A stretch of DNA of 48,548 nucleotides from positions 1 through 48,548 of the forward strand of contig JAFZQN010000032.1 of assembly GCA_017620375.1 (NCBI GenBank). Reading direction: 5' to 3'. Made by a program: the position numbers and the translations under genes. Shown in pieces: positions 16,578-24,117 of this stretch. Origin of the DNA: Lachnospiraceae bacterium (GTDB lineage Bacteria > Bacillota > Clostridia > Lachnospirales > Lachnospiraceae). How positions within the stretch are numbered: the stretch's first letter is position 1; every line of letters starts with the position of its first letter. Under the pieces are notes generated by a model. It was not told where the DNA came from and searched no databases. It saw nothing but the letters and a program-made list of their open reading frames with translations.

Positions 16578-18527
16578 ATGAATAAAACAAGAGAGGCAGA
16601 ATGCCGAGCAAAAGCTAAGAAACTTGTATCAAAGATGACACTTACGGAGAAGGTGTACCAACTTCGTCACACAGCTCCCGCTATACCCAGACTGGGACTG
16701 GGCGCATACAATTACTGGAATGAAGCACTGCACGGAGTAGCACGTGCGGGCGAAGCTACCGTATTCCCTCAGGCTATCGGTATGGCTGCAGCATTTGATG
16801 AGGAACTTTTGGGACTTGTAGCTGATGTTATATCTACAGAGGGCCGTGCCAAGTACAATGTACAGAACAAATACGGTGACAACGGTATATATAAAGGACT
16901 CACATTCTGGGCTCCCAATATCAATATATTCAGAGATCCCCGCTGGGGCAGAGGCCATGAGACATACGGAGAGGATCCGTATCTTACTTCACGTTTAGGT
17001 GTAAGCTTTGTTAAGGGAATCCAGGGAAATGACGATAAATATATGAAAGCAGCTGCATGTGCAAAACATTTTGCAGTGCATTCAGGTCCTGAGAGCATCC
17101 GCCACAGTTTCAATGCCGAGTGCTCCAAGCAGGATTTAAGAGAGACATACCTTCCCGCATTTAAGGCCCTTGTTACCGAAGCCAAAGTAGAAGCTGTTAT
17201 GGGCGCATATAACAGAACAAACGGAGAAGCCTGCTGCGCATCCAAGACTCTTTTACAGGACATCTTAAGAAAAGAATGGGGCTTTGAAGGCCATGTTACA
17301 TCTGACTGTTGGGCTATAAGAGATATCAACGAAGGTCATGGTATCACAAAGACACCTGCAGAGTCGGTTGGTCTTGCTATGACTAACGGCTGCGATATCA
17401 ACTGCGGTAACCTCTACGAGTATCTGCTCCAGGCAGTGGGCATGGGCTATACCACCGAGGAAAGGATTGACGAAGCTCTCACAAACGTACTTACTACACG
17501 TTTCAAGCTCGGTATCCTTGATGAGGATGAAAACGGAAATCTCATCACGGTAGATAAGGATAACCCTTATAATTCGATCGATTATACTCATGTTGATTCC
17601 TTTAGTTCTAAGGAGATCAACCTTAAGATATCGGAGGAAAGTATCGTACTTCTGAAGAACGACAACCTTCTTCCTTTTAACAAAAACAATATCTCTTCGA
17701 TAGGTGTTATCGGACCCAATGCGGACAGCCGTAAGGCACTTGTCGGAAACTATGAAGGAACATCTTCGGAATATGTTACTGTACTTGAAGGTATCCGCCG
17801 TGAAGTTGAGAACAGCGGTACCAGAGTATATGCGTCTAACGGATGTGACCTGTATAAAGACAGAGTTGAAAACCTCGGCGAGCATTCCGACCGTATCGCC
17901 GAAGTAAAGGCAGTATGCGATGTATCGGATGTTGTTGTTGCTGTAGTAGGTCTGGATGCCACACTTGAGGGCGAAGAGGGCGATACCGGTAATGCATACG
18001 GCAGCGGTGATAAGCCCAATTTACAGCTTCCAGGACTTCAGCAGGATGTACTTGATGCGATAGCTGCATCCGGTAAGCCCGCAGTACTTGTAGTACTTGC
18101 AGGTTCAGCACTTGCACTTGATAAGGCTTCCACACAGTTTAAGGCCATTATCCAGGGCTGGTATCCCGGAGCACTCGGAGGTACAGCCATAGCCAATATC
18201 ATATTCGGTAAGAAGAATCCGGAAGGCCATCTGCCTCTTACATTCTACAGCGAGAAGAATTCACTTCCTGAGTTTACCGATTACAATATGCAGGGAAGAA
18301 CTTACAGATACATGACAGAAGAACCTCTGTATCCCTTCGGATTCGGCTTAAGCTATACTGATTTTGAAGAGACCATAGCTAAAGTTGTAGCCGGTCCCGA
18401 TGCATATAAGACAGTGGACGGACAGCCGGATAACAGGAACATATATTATAAATCCGGTGATGACACCATAGACATCACCGTAAAGGTAGCCAATAAGGGT
18501 GCTATGCCCGGTGCGGCTACGGTATAG
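16578..18527 (+). CDS. Glycoside hydrolase family 3 (beta-xylosidase-like), truncated by an amber codon
   Basis: GH3 enzymes remove single sugars from the non-reducing ends of oligosaccharides. The N-terminal TIM barrel has YNYWNEALHGVARAGEATVFPQ, the form typical of beta-xylosidases, and the nucleophile D243 in HVTSDCWAIRD. The alpha/beta sandwich follows, with SIVLLKNDNLLPF and GDTGNAYGSGDKPNLQLPG. The frame stops at a TAG (18525-18527) after 649 residues. The next 88 codons remain open and encode the rest of the fibronectin-III-like domain. A single C-to-T change from CAG (Gln) explains the stop. Catalytic parts are intact, but loss of this domain may destabilise the enzyme. GGAGAAGG precedes the ATG. 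No signal peptide, so it acts on imported oligosaccharides. Confidence 0.88.
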   Translation: MNKTREAECRAKAKKLVSKMTLTEKVYQLRHTAPAIPRLGLGAYNYWNEALHGVARAGEATVFPQAIGMAAAFDEELLGLVADVISTEGRAKYNVQNKYGDNGIYKGLTFWAPNINIFRDPRWGRGHETYGEDPYLTSRLGVSFVKGIQGNDDKYMKAAACAKHFAVHSGPESIRHSFNAECSKQDLRETYLPAFKALVTEAKVEAVMGAYNRTNGEACCASKTLLQDILRKEWGFEGHVTSDCWAIRDINEGHGITKTPAESVGLAMTNGCDINCGNLYEYLLQAVGMGYTTEERIDEALTNVLTTRFKLGILDEDENGNLITVDKDNPYNSIDYTHVDSFSSKEINLKISEESIVLLKNDNLLPFNKNNISSIGVIGPNADSRKALVGNYEGTSSEYVTVLEGIRREVENSGTRVYASNGCDLYKDRVENLGEHSDRIAEVKAVCDVSDVVVAVVGLDATLEGEEGDTGNAYGSGDKPNLQLPGLQQDVLDAIAASGKPAVLVVLAGSALALDKASTQFKAIIQGWYPGALGGTAIANIIFGKKNPEGHLPLTFYSEKNSLPEFTDYNMQGRTYRYMTEEPLYPFGFGLSYTDFEETIAKVVAGPDAYKTVDGQPDNRNIYYKSGDDTIDITVKVANKGAMPGAATV

Positions 18528-18794
18528 GCTTATGTTGATTATACAGCACTTAGTGTCAAGGGTGCACCCATAAGACAGCTTAAAGCCTTAAAGAAAGTAC
18601 ATCTTGAAGCGGGAGAAGAAAAGGAAGTAGTTATCTCACTTGATGAAAAAGCATTCGGTCTTTATGACGAGAACGGTGAGTGGAAGCTTAATCCCGGTAA
18701 CTACAGGGTATACATCGGTAACTCGCAGCCCGATAAGAGAAGTGAGGAACTTACCGGTAAGAAATGTGCCGGAATAAGTGTTATAATAGAGTAA
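18528..18794 (+). pseudogene. Severed C-terminus of the GH3 gene
   Basis: Reading on in the GH3 frame past the TAG gives 88 residues starting AYVDYTALSVKGAPIRQLK, then KKVHLEAGEEKEVVISL, ending at TAA 18792-18794. This is the standard end of the GH3 fibronectin-III-like domain, usually written VxLYV...ELKGFKKV. The frame has no other damage and no ribosome-binding site of its own, so it is the tail of the gene before it. Confidence 0.85.
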
Positions 18795-18827
18795 TATAGA
18801 AGGTAACTATACAGTCAGTTTTCTATA
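18782..18827 (+). promoter_or_regulatory. Possible promoter and leader hairpin of the cyclase-RT operon
   Basis: An extended -10 (TG, one base, TATAAT at 18782-18787) lies in the last codons of the GH3 frame, without a clear -35. Just after it, TATAGAA (18795-18801) pairs with TTCTATA (18821-18827), and AACT/AGTT lengthen the stem after a 3-base bulge. The hairpin overlaps the approach to the ribosome-binding site of the gene at 18840. Both calls are tentative. Confidence 0.35.
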
Positions 18828-18839
18828 AAGGAATAAGAC

Positions 18840-20741
18840 ATGAAGAGACGAATTGGGGTTTTTGCAAACGGATGGTCCGGGGAATTCCTTAAATATGCTA
18901 TATCGGGTATACGGAAGGCCGCTAAAAAGGACGGTACTGATATACTTCTCTTTACAACGTTCATTTTGGCATCTGACAATACCAAAAACAATATGTGTCA
19001 GCTGAATATGTTCCATCTTCCGGCTGCTACGGATTTTGACGGTATAATCATACTTGCCAATACGTTTAACATCCCGGATGAGGCTGACCGTATAAAACAC
19101 CTGTTTATAGACAAAGGTGTGCCGGCCTTAAGCCTTGAGGTAAAGGTGGATGGTGCTGCATTTATGGGTACCGGCAACAGAAAGGGTATGTATGACTCTG
19201 TTGAACACCTTATAACCGTACATGATTGCAAGAGGATCATTTACTGCGCCGGTATTAAGGATAATCAGGAAAATATCGCCAGAAAACAGGCTGTGCTCGA
19301 TGCACTGCATGATCACGGCTTGGAGCTTATGGATGAGCTGCCTGGCGATTATGGATACTATACCACATCGGAACAGGTAAGGATGTACCTTGAAGCAGGT
19401 AAAGAGGTCCCTGATGCATTTGTATGTGCCAACGATCATATGGCTATGGGCGCGATAGCATCACTAAATAATTATGGATATGATGTTCCGAAGGACTGTC
19501 TTGTCACCGGATTTGATAATATCTCCGCAGGACAGGCTACATTCCCCATGCTTTCTACAGTTGGGCGTCCTTGGGACAGACTCGGCGAGCTCGCATATGA
19601 TAAGATCATGGAGCTTATAGATGATCCCGATCCTACATTCGAACATTATTATGATTCGTTCTTCATGCCTTCGGAAAGCTGCGGATGCATACCTTCTGAC
19701 GCTAAAGTGAAATTAAGGCTTTCTGCCATAAGAGATTCATATACAAAGTCATCGGAATCAACTCTGATGGATCTCTATTTCTCACAGCTTAGGACTTCTT
19801 CCACCATGGTATTGAGTGAAGAGGAACTTATAGATAAGATAGGCTGGATCCTTAGAGGAAGTAAATATCCCGCAGGAGATTTCTTCCTTTGCTTAGAGCC
19901 CGATTTCTTTAAGATCGACGAAGAAGAGTACCCTGAAAGGATACGCGGTTACAGCGATAAAATGTATCTGCTCTACGGTAGAGAAAACGGTACCAGTGTA
20001 TCCAACATGCTGTTTGATAAAAAAGATCTTTACCCTAAGCAGGCCGGGGATAACGATGACTCCAACCTTTACATATTTGTACCGATGAGTTATATGAAGT
20101 TTATCATCGGTTATATAGTTATTAAAAACGATACAAAGATGCTGTATGACAGAACCTTACGTACCTGGGTAATGAATATGGATACCTTCTTCATAAATAT
20201 GAAGAGGTATATAGTGGCACAGCAGGCCAACAGAAAGCTTAAAGAGATCTACATGACCGATTTCCTTACCGGTATGTATAACAGGACAGGCTGTGACAAG
20301 GTGTTGTACTCATATATCAATGAGTGTAAGGAAAAGGGAAAAACCTGCGTGCTCCTGTTTGCCGATATAGACAGGATGAAGGATATAAACGACAACTACG
20401 GACATCTGAATGGTGACCTTGCGATAAAAGCTACTGCAGATGCCATGAGGGATTCATTAAACGATATGGACTGGCTGTTTGGCAGATACGGCGGAGACGA
20501 GTTTATAGCAGTCGGCTGTCCGGAGCTGCATGAAGGTGATGTAACCGGTATCCAAATCAATCTCTTAAAAGGTATGGAGTCGTATATCAATACGCTTAAC
20601 TTAAGCTTTGTACTTTCGGTAAGCGTAGGATACTGTGTGATCAGACCCGATGATAACAGGGATATATCCGATTATGTTAAGACGGCGGATGATTCCATGT
20701 ACGAACAGAAGCAGATAGCTCACAGAAAACTGAGTAAATGA
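18840..20741 (+). CDS. Diguanylate cyclase with LacI-type sugar-sensing domain
   Basis: This 633-residue protein makes cyclic di-GMP. About residues 1-285 resemble the ligand-binding half of LacI regulators: IGVFANGWSGEFLKYAISGI at the start, FVCANDHMAMGAIASLNNYG, then VTGFDNISAG. It has no helix-turn-helix, so it should sense a sugar and not bind DNA. A middle linker region follows. The C-terminal GGDEF domain has LTDFLTGMYNR and an intact GGDEF at 551-555. There is no obvious RxxD inhibitory site. No membrane segment is visible. AAAGGAAT lies before the ATG. The reverse transcriptase gene starts 10 bases after its stop. Confidence 0.9.
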   Translation: MKRRIGVFANGWSGEFLKYAISGIRKAAKKDGTDILLFTTFILASDNTKNNMCQLNMFHLPAATDFDGIIILANTFNIPDEADRIKHLFIDKGVPALSLEVKVDGAAFMGTGNRKGMYDSVEHLITVHDCKRIIYCAGIKDNQENIARKQAVLDALHDHGLELMDELPGDYGYYTTSEQVRMYLEAGKEVPDAFVCANDHMAMGAIASLNNYGYDVPKDCLVTGFDNISAGQATFPMLSTVGRPWDRLGELAYDKIMELIDDPDPTFEHYYDSFFMPSESCGCIPSDAKVKLRLSAIRDSYTKSSESTLMDLYFSQLRTSSTMVLSEEELIDKIGWILRGSKYPAGDFFLCLEPDFFKIDEEEYPERIRGYSDKMYLLYGRENGTSVSNMLFDKKDLYPKQAGDNDDSNLYIFVPMSYMKFIIGYIVIKNDTKMLYDRTLRTWVMNMDTFFINMKRYIVAQQANRKLKEIYMTDFLTGMYNRTGCDKVLYSYINECKEKGKTCVLLFADIDRMKDINDNYGHLNGDLAIKATADAMRDSLNDMDWLFGRYGGDEFIAVGCPELHEGDVTGIQINLLKGMESYINTLNLSFVLSVSVGYCVIRPDDNRDISDYVKTADDSMYEQKQIAHRKLSK

Positions 20742-20750
20742 GGGGTTAGG

Positions 20751-22046
20751 TTGGATATATATTTGATGGCTCATGAAGCTTCCGCATGGGAAAAGTTCTA
20801 TGAAGACTATGCTTCGAATGAGCATGCATATAAGGTCGATATAAAGAATCTGCGTAAGTACATTGATGATAAAGAATATCTTAATGTATTGGCTGATTAT
20901 GAACTTAACCGAGTTTTTCCTATCCCTAAGCTGATAATGCTCAACAAAAAGGGTACGGGAAAAAAGAGAGCAGTATTCTCGTTTGATGATAATGTATCAT
21001 GGCTGTTAAAGTTTTTCGGATGCTATCTTCATGAGTATGATGATATATTCAGCGACAGCCTTTATTCTTTCAGACGTGAAAGAAGTGTAAAGACGGCTGT
21101 TGCCAAACTCTTAAAGCAGAAGGATCTGCACCTTAAGTACGGTATAAAGCTCGATATACATGATTACTTTAATTCGGCCGATACCGAACTCATCATTAAA
21201 AAGTTACGTGAAGTTCTTATCGGACAGGAAAAGCTCGTACGGCTTTTTGAGGATATATTAAGGGATCCGGGATATACGGAGACGGAGTATAACGAGTCGG
21301 AATGTATTGAAACTGAATATACAGGGATTGAGTCTGACGATACATCAACCGGGTACAAAGCAGACGCTAAAAATGCCAAGATCCATAAAGGCATGATGGC
21401 AGGAAGTCCTCTGTCACCTTTCTTAGCCAATCTGTATTTAGACGAGCTGGATAAGCATTTTGATGATACGGATTGCTTTTATGCCAGATACTCCGATGAT
21501 ATAATACTTTTCGTGGACAGCCGTGAAAAGCTTGATGAAGAGCTAAAGTATATAAACGGATTTTTAGAGGATCACGGACTTACCCTTAATCCGGATAAGC
21601 TTATGTATATAAGTCCCGGTGAAGGCTTTGAATTCTTAGGGTTTTCATTTACGGACGGAAAAGTCGATGTGGCAAAGGCCTCATTTGAAAAGATAAAAAA
21701 GAAGCTCAGACGTAAAGCAAGAGCGGTTGAGCGCTGGAAGAAAAAAAGACAGGCGGAGCCTTTAAAGGCAGCACGTGTATACATAAAGTACTTTAACAAA
21801 AAGTTCTTTGAGAATCCGGTAAAGTCGGAGCTTACCTGGTGCAGATGGTATTTCCCGATCATTACCACGGATGTTACATTAAAAGAGATAGACCACTATA
21901 TGCAGGAATGTATCAGATTCCTGTATACGGGAAAACATACAAAAAGAAATTATGATCTTCGTTACGAGGATATAAAGAAACTCGGATACAGATCCCTCTT
22001 AAACGAGTATCATAAAGGAGTAAAAAATGAAAATAGTGTTTCTTGA
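20751..22046 (+). CDS. Stand-alone reverse transcriptase (group II-like or unclassified)
   Basis: A 431-residue RNA-directed DNA polymerase. Motif A is KLDIHDYFNS (D135), motif B is AGSPLSPFLANLYLDELD, and the catalytic YSDD is at 247-250 in YARYSDDIILF. A GFEFLGFSF segment follows. There is no HNH endonuclease and no recognisable maturase DNA-binding domain. A conserved-looking C-terminus (WCRWYFPIITTD, then TGKHTKRNYDLRYEDIKKLGY) replaces them. Between motifs A and B sits an acidic insert at about 174-210 with repeated ETEY units. The start is a TTG with GAGGGG 5 bases upstream; an ATG at 20766 is an alternative. The 3' end overlaps the next gene by 20 bases. Role unknown. Confidence 0.88.
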   Translation: MDIYLMAHEASAWEKFYEDYASNEHAYKVDIKNLRKYIDDKEYLNVLADYELNRVFPIPKLIMLNKKGTGKKRAVFSFDDNVSWLLKFFGCYLHEYDDIFSDSLYSFRRERSVKTAVAKLLKQKDLHLKYGIKLDIHDYFNSADTELIIKKLREVLIGQEKLVRLFEDILRDPGYTETEYNESECIETEYTGIESDDTSTGYKADAKNAKIHKGMMAGSPLSPFLANLYLDELDKHFDDTDCFYARYSDDIILFVDSREKLDEELKYINGFLEDHGLTLNPDKLMYISPGEGFEFLGFSFTDGKVDVAKASFEKIKKKLRRKARAVERWKKKRQAEPLKAARVYIKYFNKKFFENPVKSELTWCRWYFPIITTDVTLKEIDHYMQECIRFLYTGKHTKRNYDLRYEDIKKLGYRSLLNEYHKGVKNENSVS

Positions 22047-22968
22047 CCGTAAGACCATAGGTGAAGACATAGATCTTAGCGGATATGACCGCTTCGGTGA
22101 AGTTGTAATGTATGACTTTTCATACCCCGATGAGGTACCGGATAGAGTCGTAGACGCGGATATCATCGTGCTTAATAAGACAAGGATAGATGAACACACG
22201 ATCGGTACTGCGAAAAATCTTAAGCTTGTATGCGTGACTGCTACAGGTACCAATAACTTAGATAAGGATTATCTTGCAAGCCGCGGTATCGAGTGGAGAA
22301 ATGTAGCCGGATATTCTACAGAAACGGTTGCACAACATACTTTTTCACTGTTGTTCTTCCTTTTGGAGCACCTGTCATACTATGATGAGTATGTTAAAAG
22401 CGGTCGTTATGCAGGAGACAGGCTGTTTACCCATTTTGAAAAGAACTTCCATGAACTTAACGGTAAGACATGGGGTATAATAGGACTCGGTGCGATAGGC
22501 CACAGAGTAGCTGAGATTGCAGGGGCTTTTGGATGCAATGTACAATATTATTCGACATCCGGACAAAATCATGATAAAATAATAAAAGAGGTCGGTTTTG
22601 AAGAGCTATTATCTACTTCCGATATCATTTCCATACATGCACCATTAAACAGTGATACGGAAAACCTGATAAACGAAAAAGCTCTTTGTAAAATGAAATC
22701 TTCCGCGATACTGCTTAATCTTGGAAGAGGACCGATAGTAAATGAAAATGATCTGTGCGAGGCAATAGATAATAATACGATCTTTGCGGCAGGGCTCGAT
22801 GTACTTAGCGAAGAGCCCATGAGAAAGGATAGTCCTTTCCTGAAACTCAAACAAAAGGACAAAGTATTTATCACGCCGCATATAGCCTGGGCTTCCATAG
22901 AAGCCAGAGTAAGACTGATGAAGATCATAGAAGACCGGATAGAGGAATGGTTAAAGAACAGATCATAA
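22027..22968 (+). CDS. D-isomer-specific 2-hydroxyacid dehydrogenase
   Basis: A 313-residue NAD(P)-dependent oxidoreductase of the glycerate/D-lactate dehydrogenase family. The Rossmann motif is GLGAIGHRVAEIAGAFG. Conserved family blocks are HAPLNSDTENLINEKAL, the substrate-binding Arg in LNLGRGPIVNENDL, the catalytic Glu in LDVLSEEPM, and the catalytic His in FITPHIAWAS. It reduces a 2-oxo acid such as hydroxypyruvate or glyoxylate, the exact substrate being unclear. The ATG lies inside the last 20 bases of the reverse transcriptase gene, with AAAGGAG at 22014-22020, so expression is linked to it. It might belong by transcription only. Confidence 0.9.
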   Translation: MKIVFLDRKTIGEDIDLSGYDRFGEVVMYDFSYPDEVPDRVVDADIIVLNKTRIDEHTIGTAKNLKLVCVTATGTNNLDKDYLASRGIEWRNVAGYSTETVAQHTFSLLFFLLEHLSYYDEYVKSGRYAGDRLFTHFEKNFHELNGKTWGIIGLGAIGHRVAEIAGAFGCNVQYYSTSGQNHDKIIKEVGFEELLSTSDIISIHAPLNSDTENLINEKALCKMKSSAILLNLGRGPIVNENDLCEAIDNNTIFAAGLDVLSEEPMRKDSPFLKLKQKDKVFITPHIAWASIEARVRLMKIIEDRIEEWLKNRS

Positions 22969-22996
22969 TAGGATAAATCTAAAGGAGCTTGGTCAG

Positions 22997-24079
22997 ATGG
23001 CTATCAATGTAAAAACTGTTATATGCCCCGCATGCGGAGCAAAAGTAAATTATGATGATAATAAAAAGACCACTGTATGTGAGTTCTGCGGTGCGGTACT
23101 TGATATGACCGAACGATACGGTGATAAGAAGGATCGTGAGCGTGATGATCTCCAGGATAGACAGATCCGCGATATCATGTACAACATGAATAGCAGACGC
23201 GTAGCAAATGTCGATGCAAACATGCAGCAGGCAAAAAAGGTTGCAAAGATCATCGCTATCTTCTTTATTGTATTGTTTATCGGAAGTATTGCATCCGGTA
23301 TTATTATGGGTATAAGCAGGTACAAGGATGCCATCACAAAGCAGAACAAGGAAACCGTTAATGAGATCGATCCTTTTGACAAGGTGAATATCAATTATTA
23401 CGGTGTAAGCGGTAAAGCGACAGCAAGACTGAACGATTCCAATAAATATGAGGTCTCATCCATAGAAAAGACCATATCAAAGGATGAAGGCTTAAAAAAC
23501 GGTGATACCATTACAGTAAAATACACAAAGGATTCCGCAAAGCAGTATAATACAAAATACGTTCTTTTAAAGACAGAGAAAACATATACCGTAGAAGGAC
23601 TTGATGAATATGTTGACGATGTAATGGGAATAGAACCCGATGATCTCGAAGTATTAAAAAAGAATGCGATCATTAAAGCTGAAGCAGAATGTAAGGAAGA
23701 TGAATTTGCATATCTGGAAGGCAGTTTTGACATATATGCCGTATATACCATGGTTAAAAAAGATTTTAACGGTCAGAGAGCTGTATTTATCGTTACCTTT
23801 GATTATAAGGAAGACGGTGAGATAAAGACCGGATATTTCATGGCAGAATACAACAATATGATCAAGTGTGCCACAGGTGATTATAAGATCAATTTTAATG
23901 CAGATGTATTCAGCTATACCAGAGAATCATATTACGGAGGTTTTACGGTTCCGTCCGCTCATTCTACATGGGACAGCACATATACGGACGTATACCTCAA
24001 CAACAAAGGAGAATGGTCTGTAAAGGAGCATCTTTTTGAAAAGGAGAAAGAAGTAACAGAAGACAGCGAGGAAGAATAA
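22997..24079 (+). CDS. Zinc-ribbon single-pass membrane protein of unknown function
   Basis: A 360-residue protein with a zinc ribbon at its N-terminus (C10, C13, C28, C31). A charged stretch rich in Lys, Arg and Asp follows, then one membrane helix at about 83-106 (IIAIFFIVLFIGSIASGIIM), and then an exported domain of about 250 residues. The outer domain is beta-rich and contains repeated Tyr-rich segments, such as VNINYYGVSGKATARLND. This matches the zinc-ribbon plus external domain plan seen in many Firmicute proteins of unknown role. AAAGGAG lies 10 bases before the ATG, and the gene starts 28 bases after the dehydrogenase. It may carry a signal across the membrane, but this is speculative. 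Confidence 0.75.
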   Translation: MAINVKTVICPACGAKVNYDDNKKTTVCEFCGAVLDMTERYGDKKDRERDDLQDRQIRDIMYNMNSRRVANVDANMQQAKKVAKIIAIFFIVLFIGSIASGIIMGISRYKDAITKQNKETVNEIDPFDKVNINYYGVSGKATARLNDSNKYEVSSIEKTISKDEGLKNGDTITVKYTKDSAKQYNTKYVLLKTEKTYTVEGLDEYVDDVMGIEPDDLEVLKKNAIIKAEAECKEDEFAYLEGSFDIYAVYTMVKKDFNGQRAVFIVTFDYKEDGEIKTGYFMAEYNNMIKCATGDYKINFNADVFSYTRESYYGGFTVPSAHSTWDSTYTDVYLNNKGEWSVKEHLFEKEKEVTEDSEEE

Positions 24080-24117
24080 ATACAGGAATATAGCATATTA
24101 GATCCGGAGGGGAAAAT

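Noticed and set aside
16769-17885. Long minus-strand open frames opposite the GH3 gene
   Set aside because: They have no ribosome-binding sites or recognisable domains and mirror a well-conserved plus-strand gene, so they are shadows.
18525-18527. Pyrrolysine or routine read-through at TAG
   Set aside because: TAG is used as a normal stop by tldD, the esterase, the DHH gene and trkA in this window, and no pyrrolysine machinery is present. A point mutation from CAG is simpler.
20751-22046. Retron, diversity-generating element or group II intron
   Set aside because: No maturase or HNH part, no SQ-type motif B, and none of the retron-specific C-terminal motifs were seen. I found no template/variable repeat pair around it by eye, and the gene overlaps its neighbour, unlike an intron.
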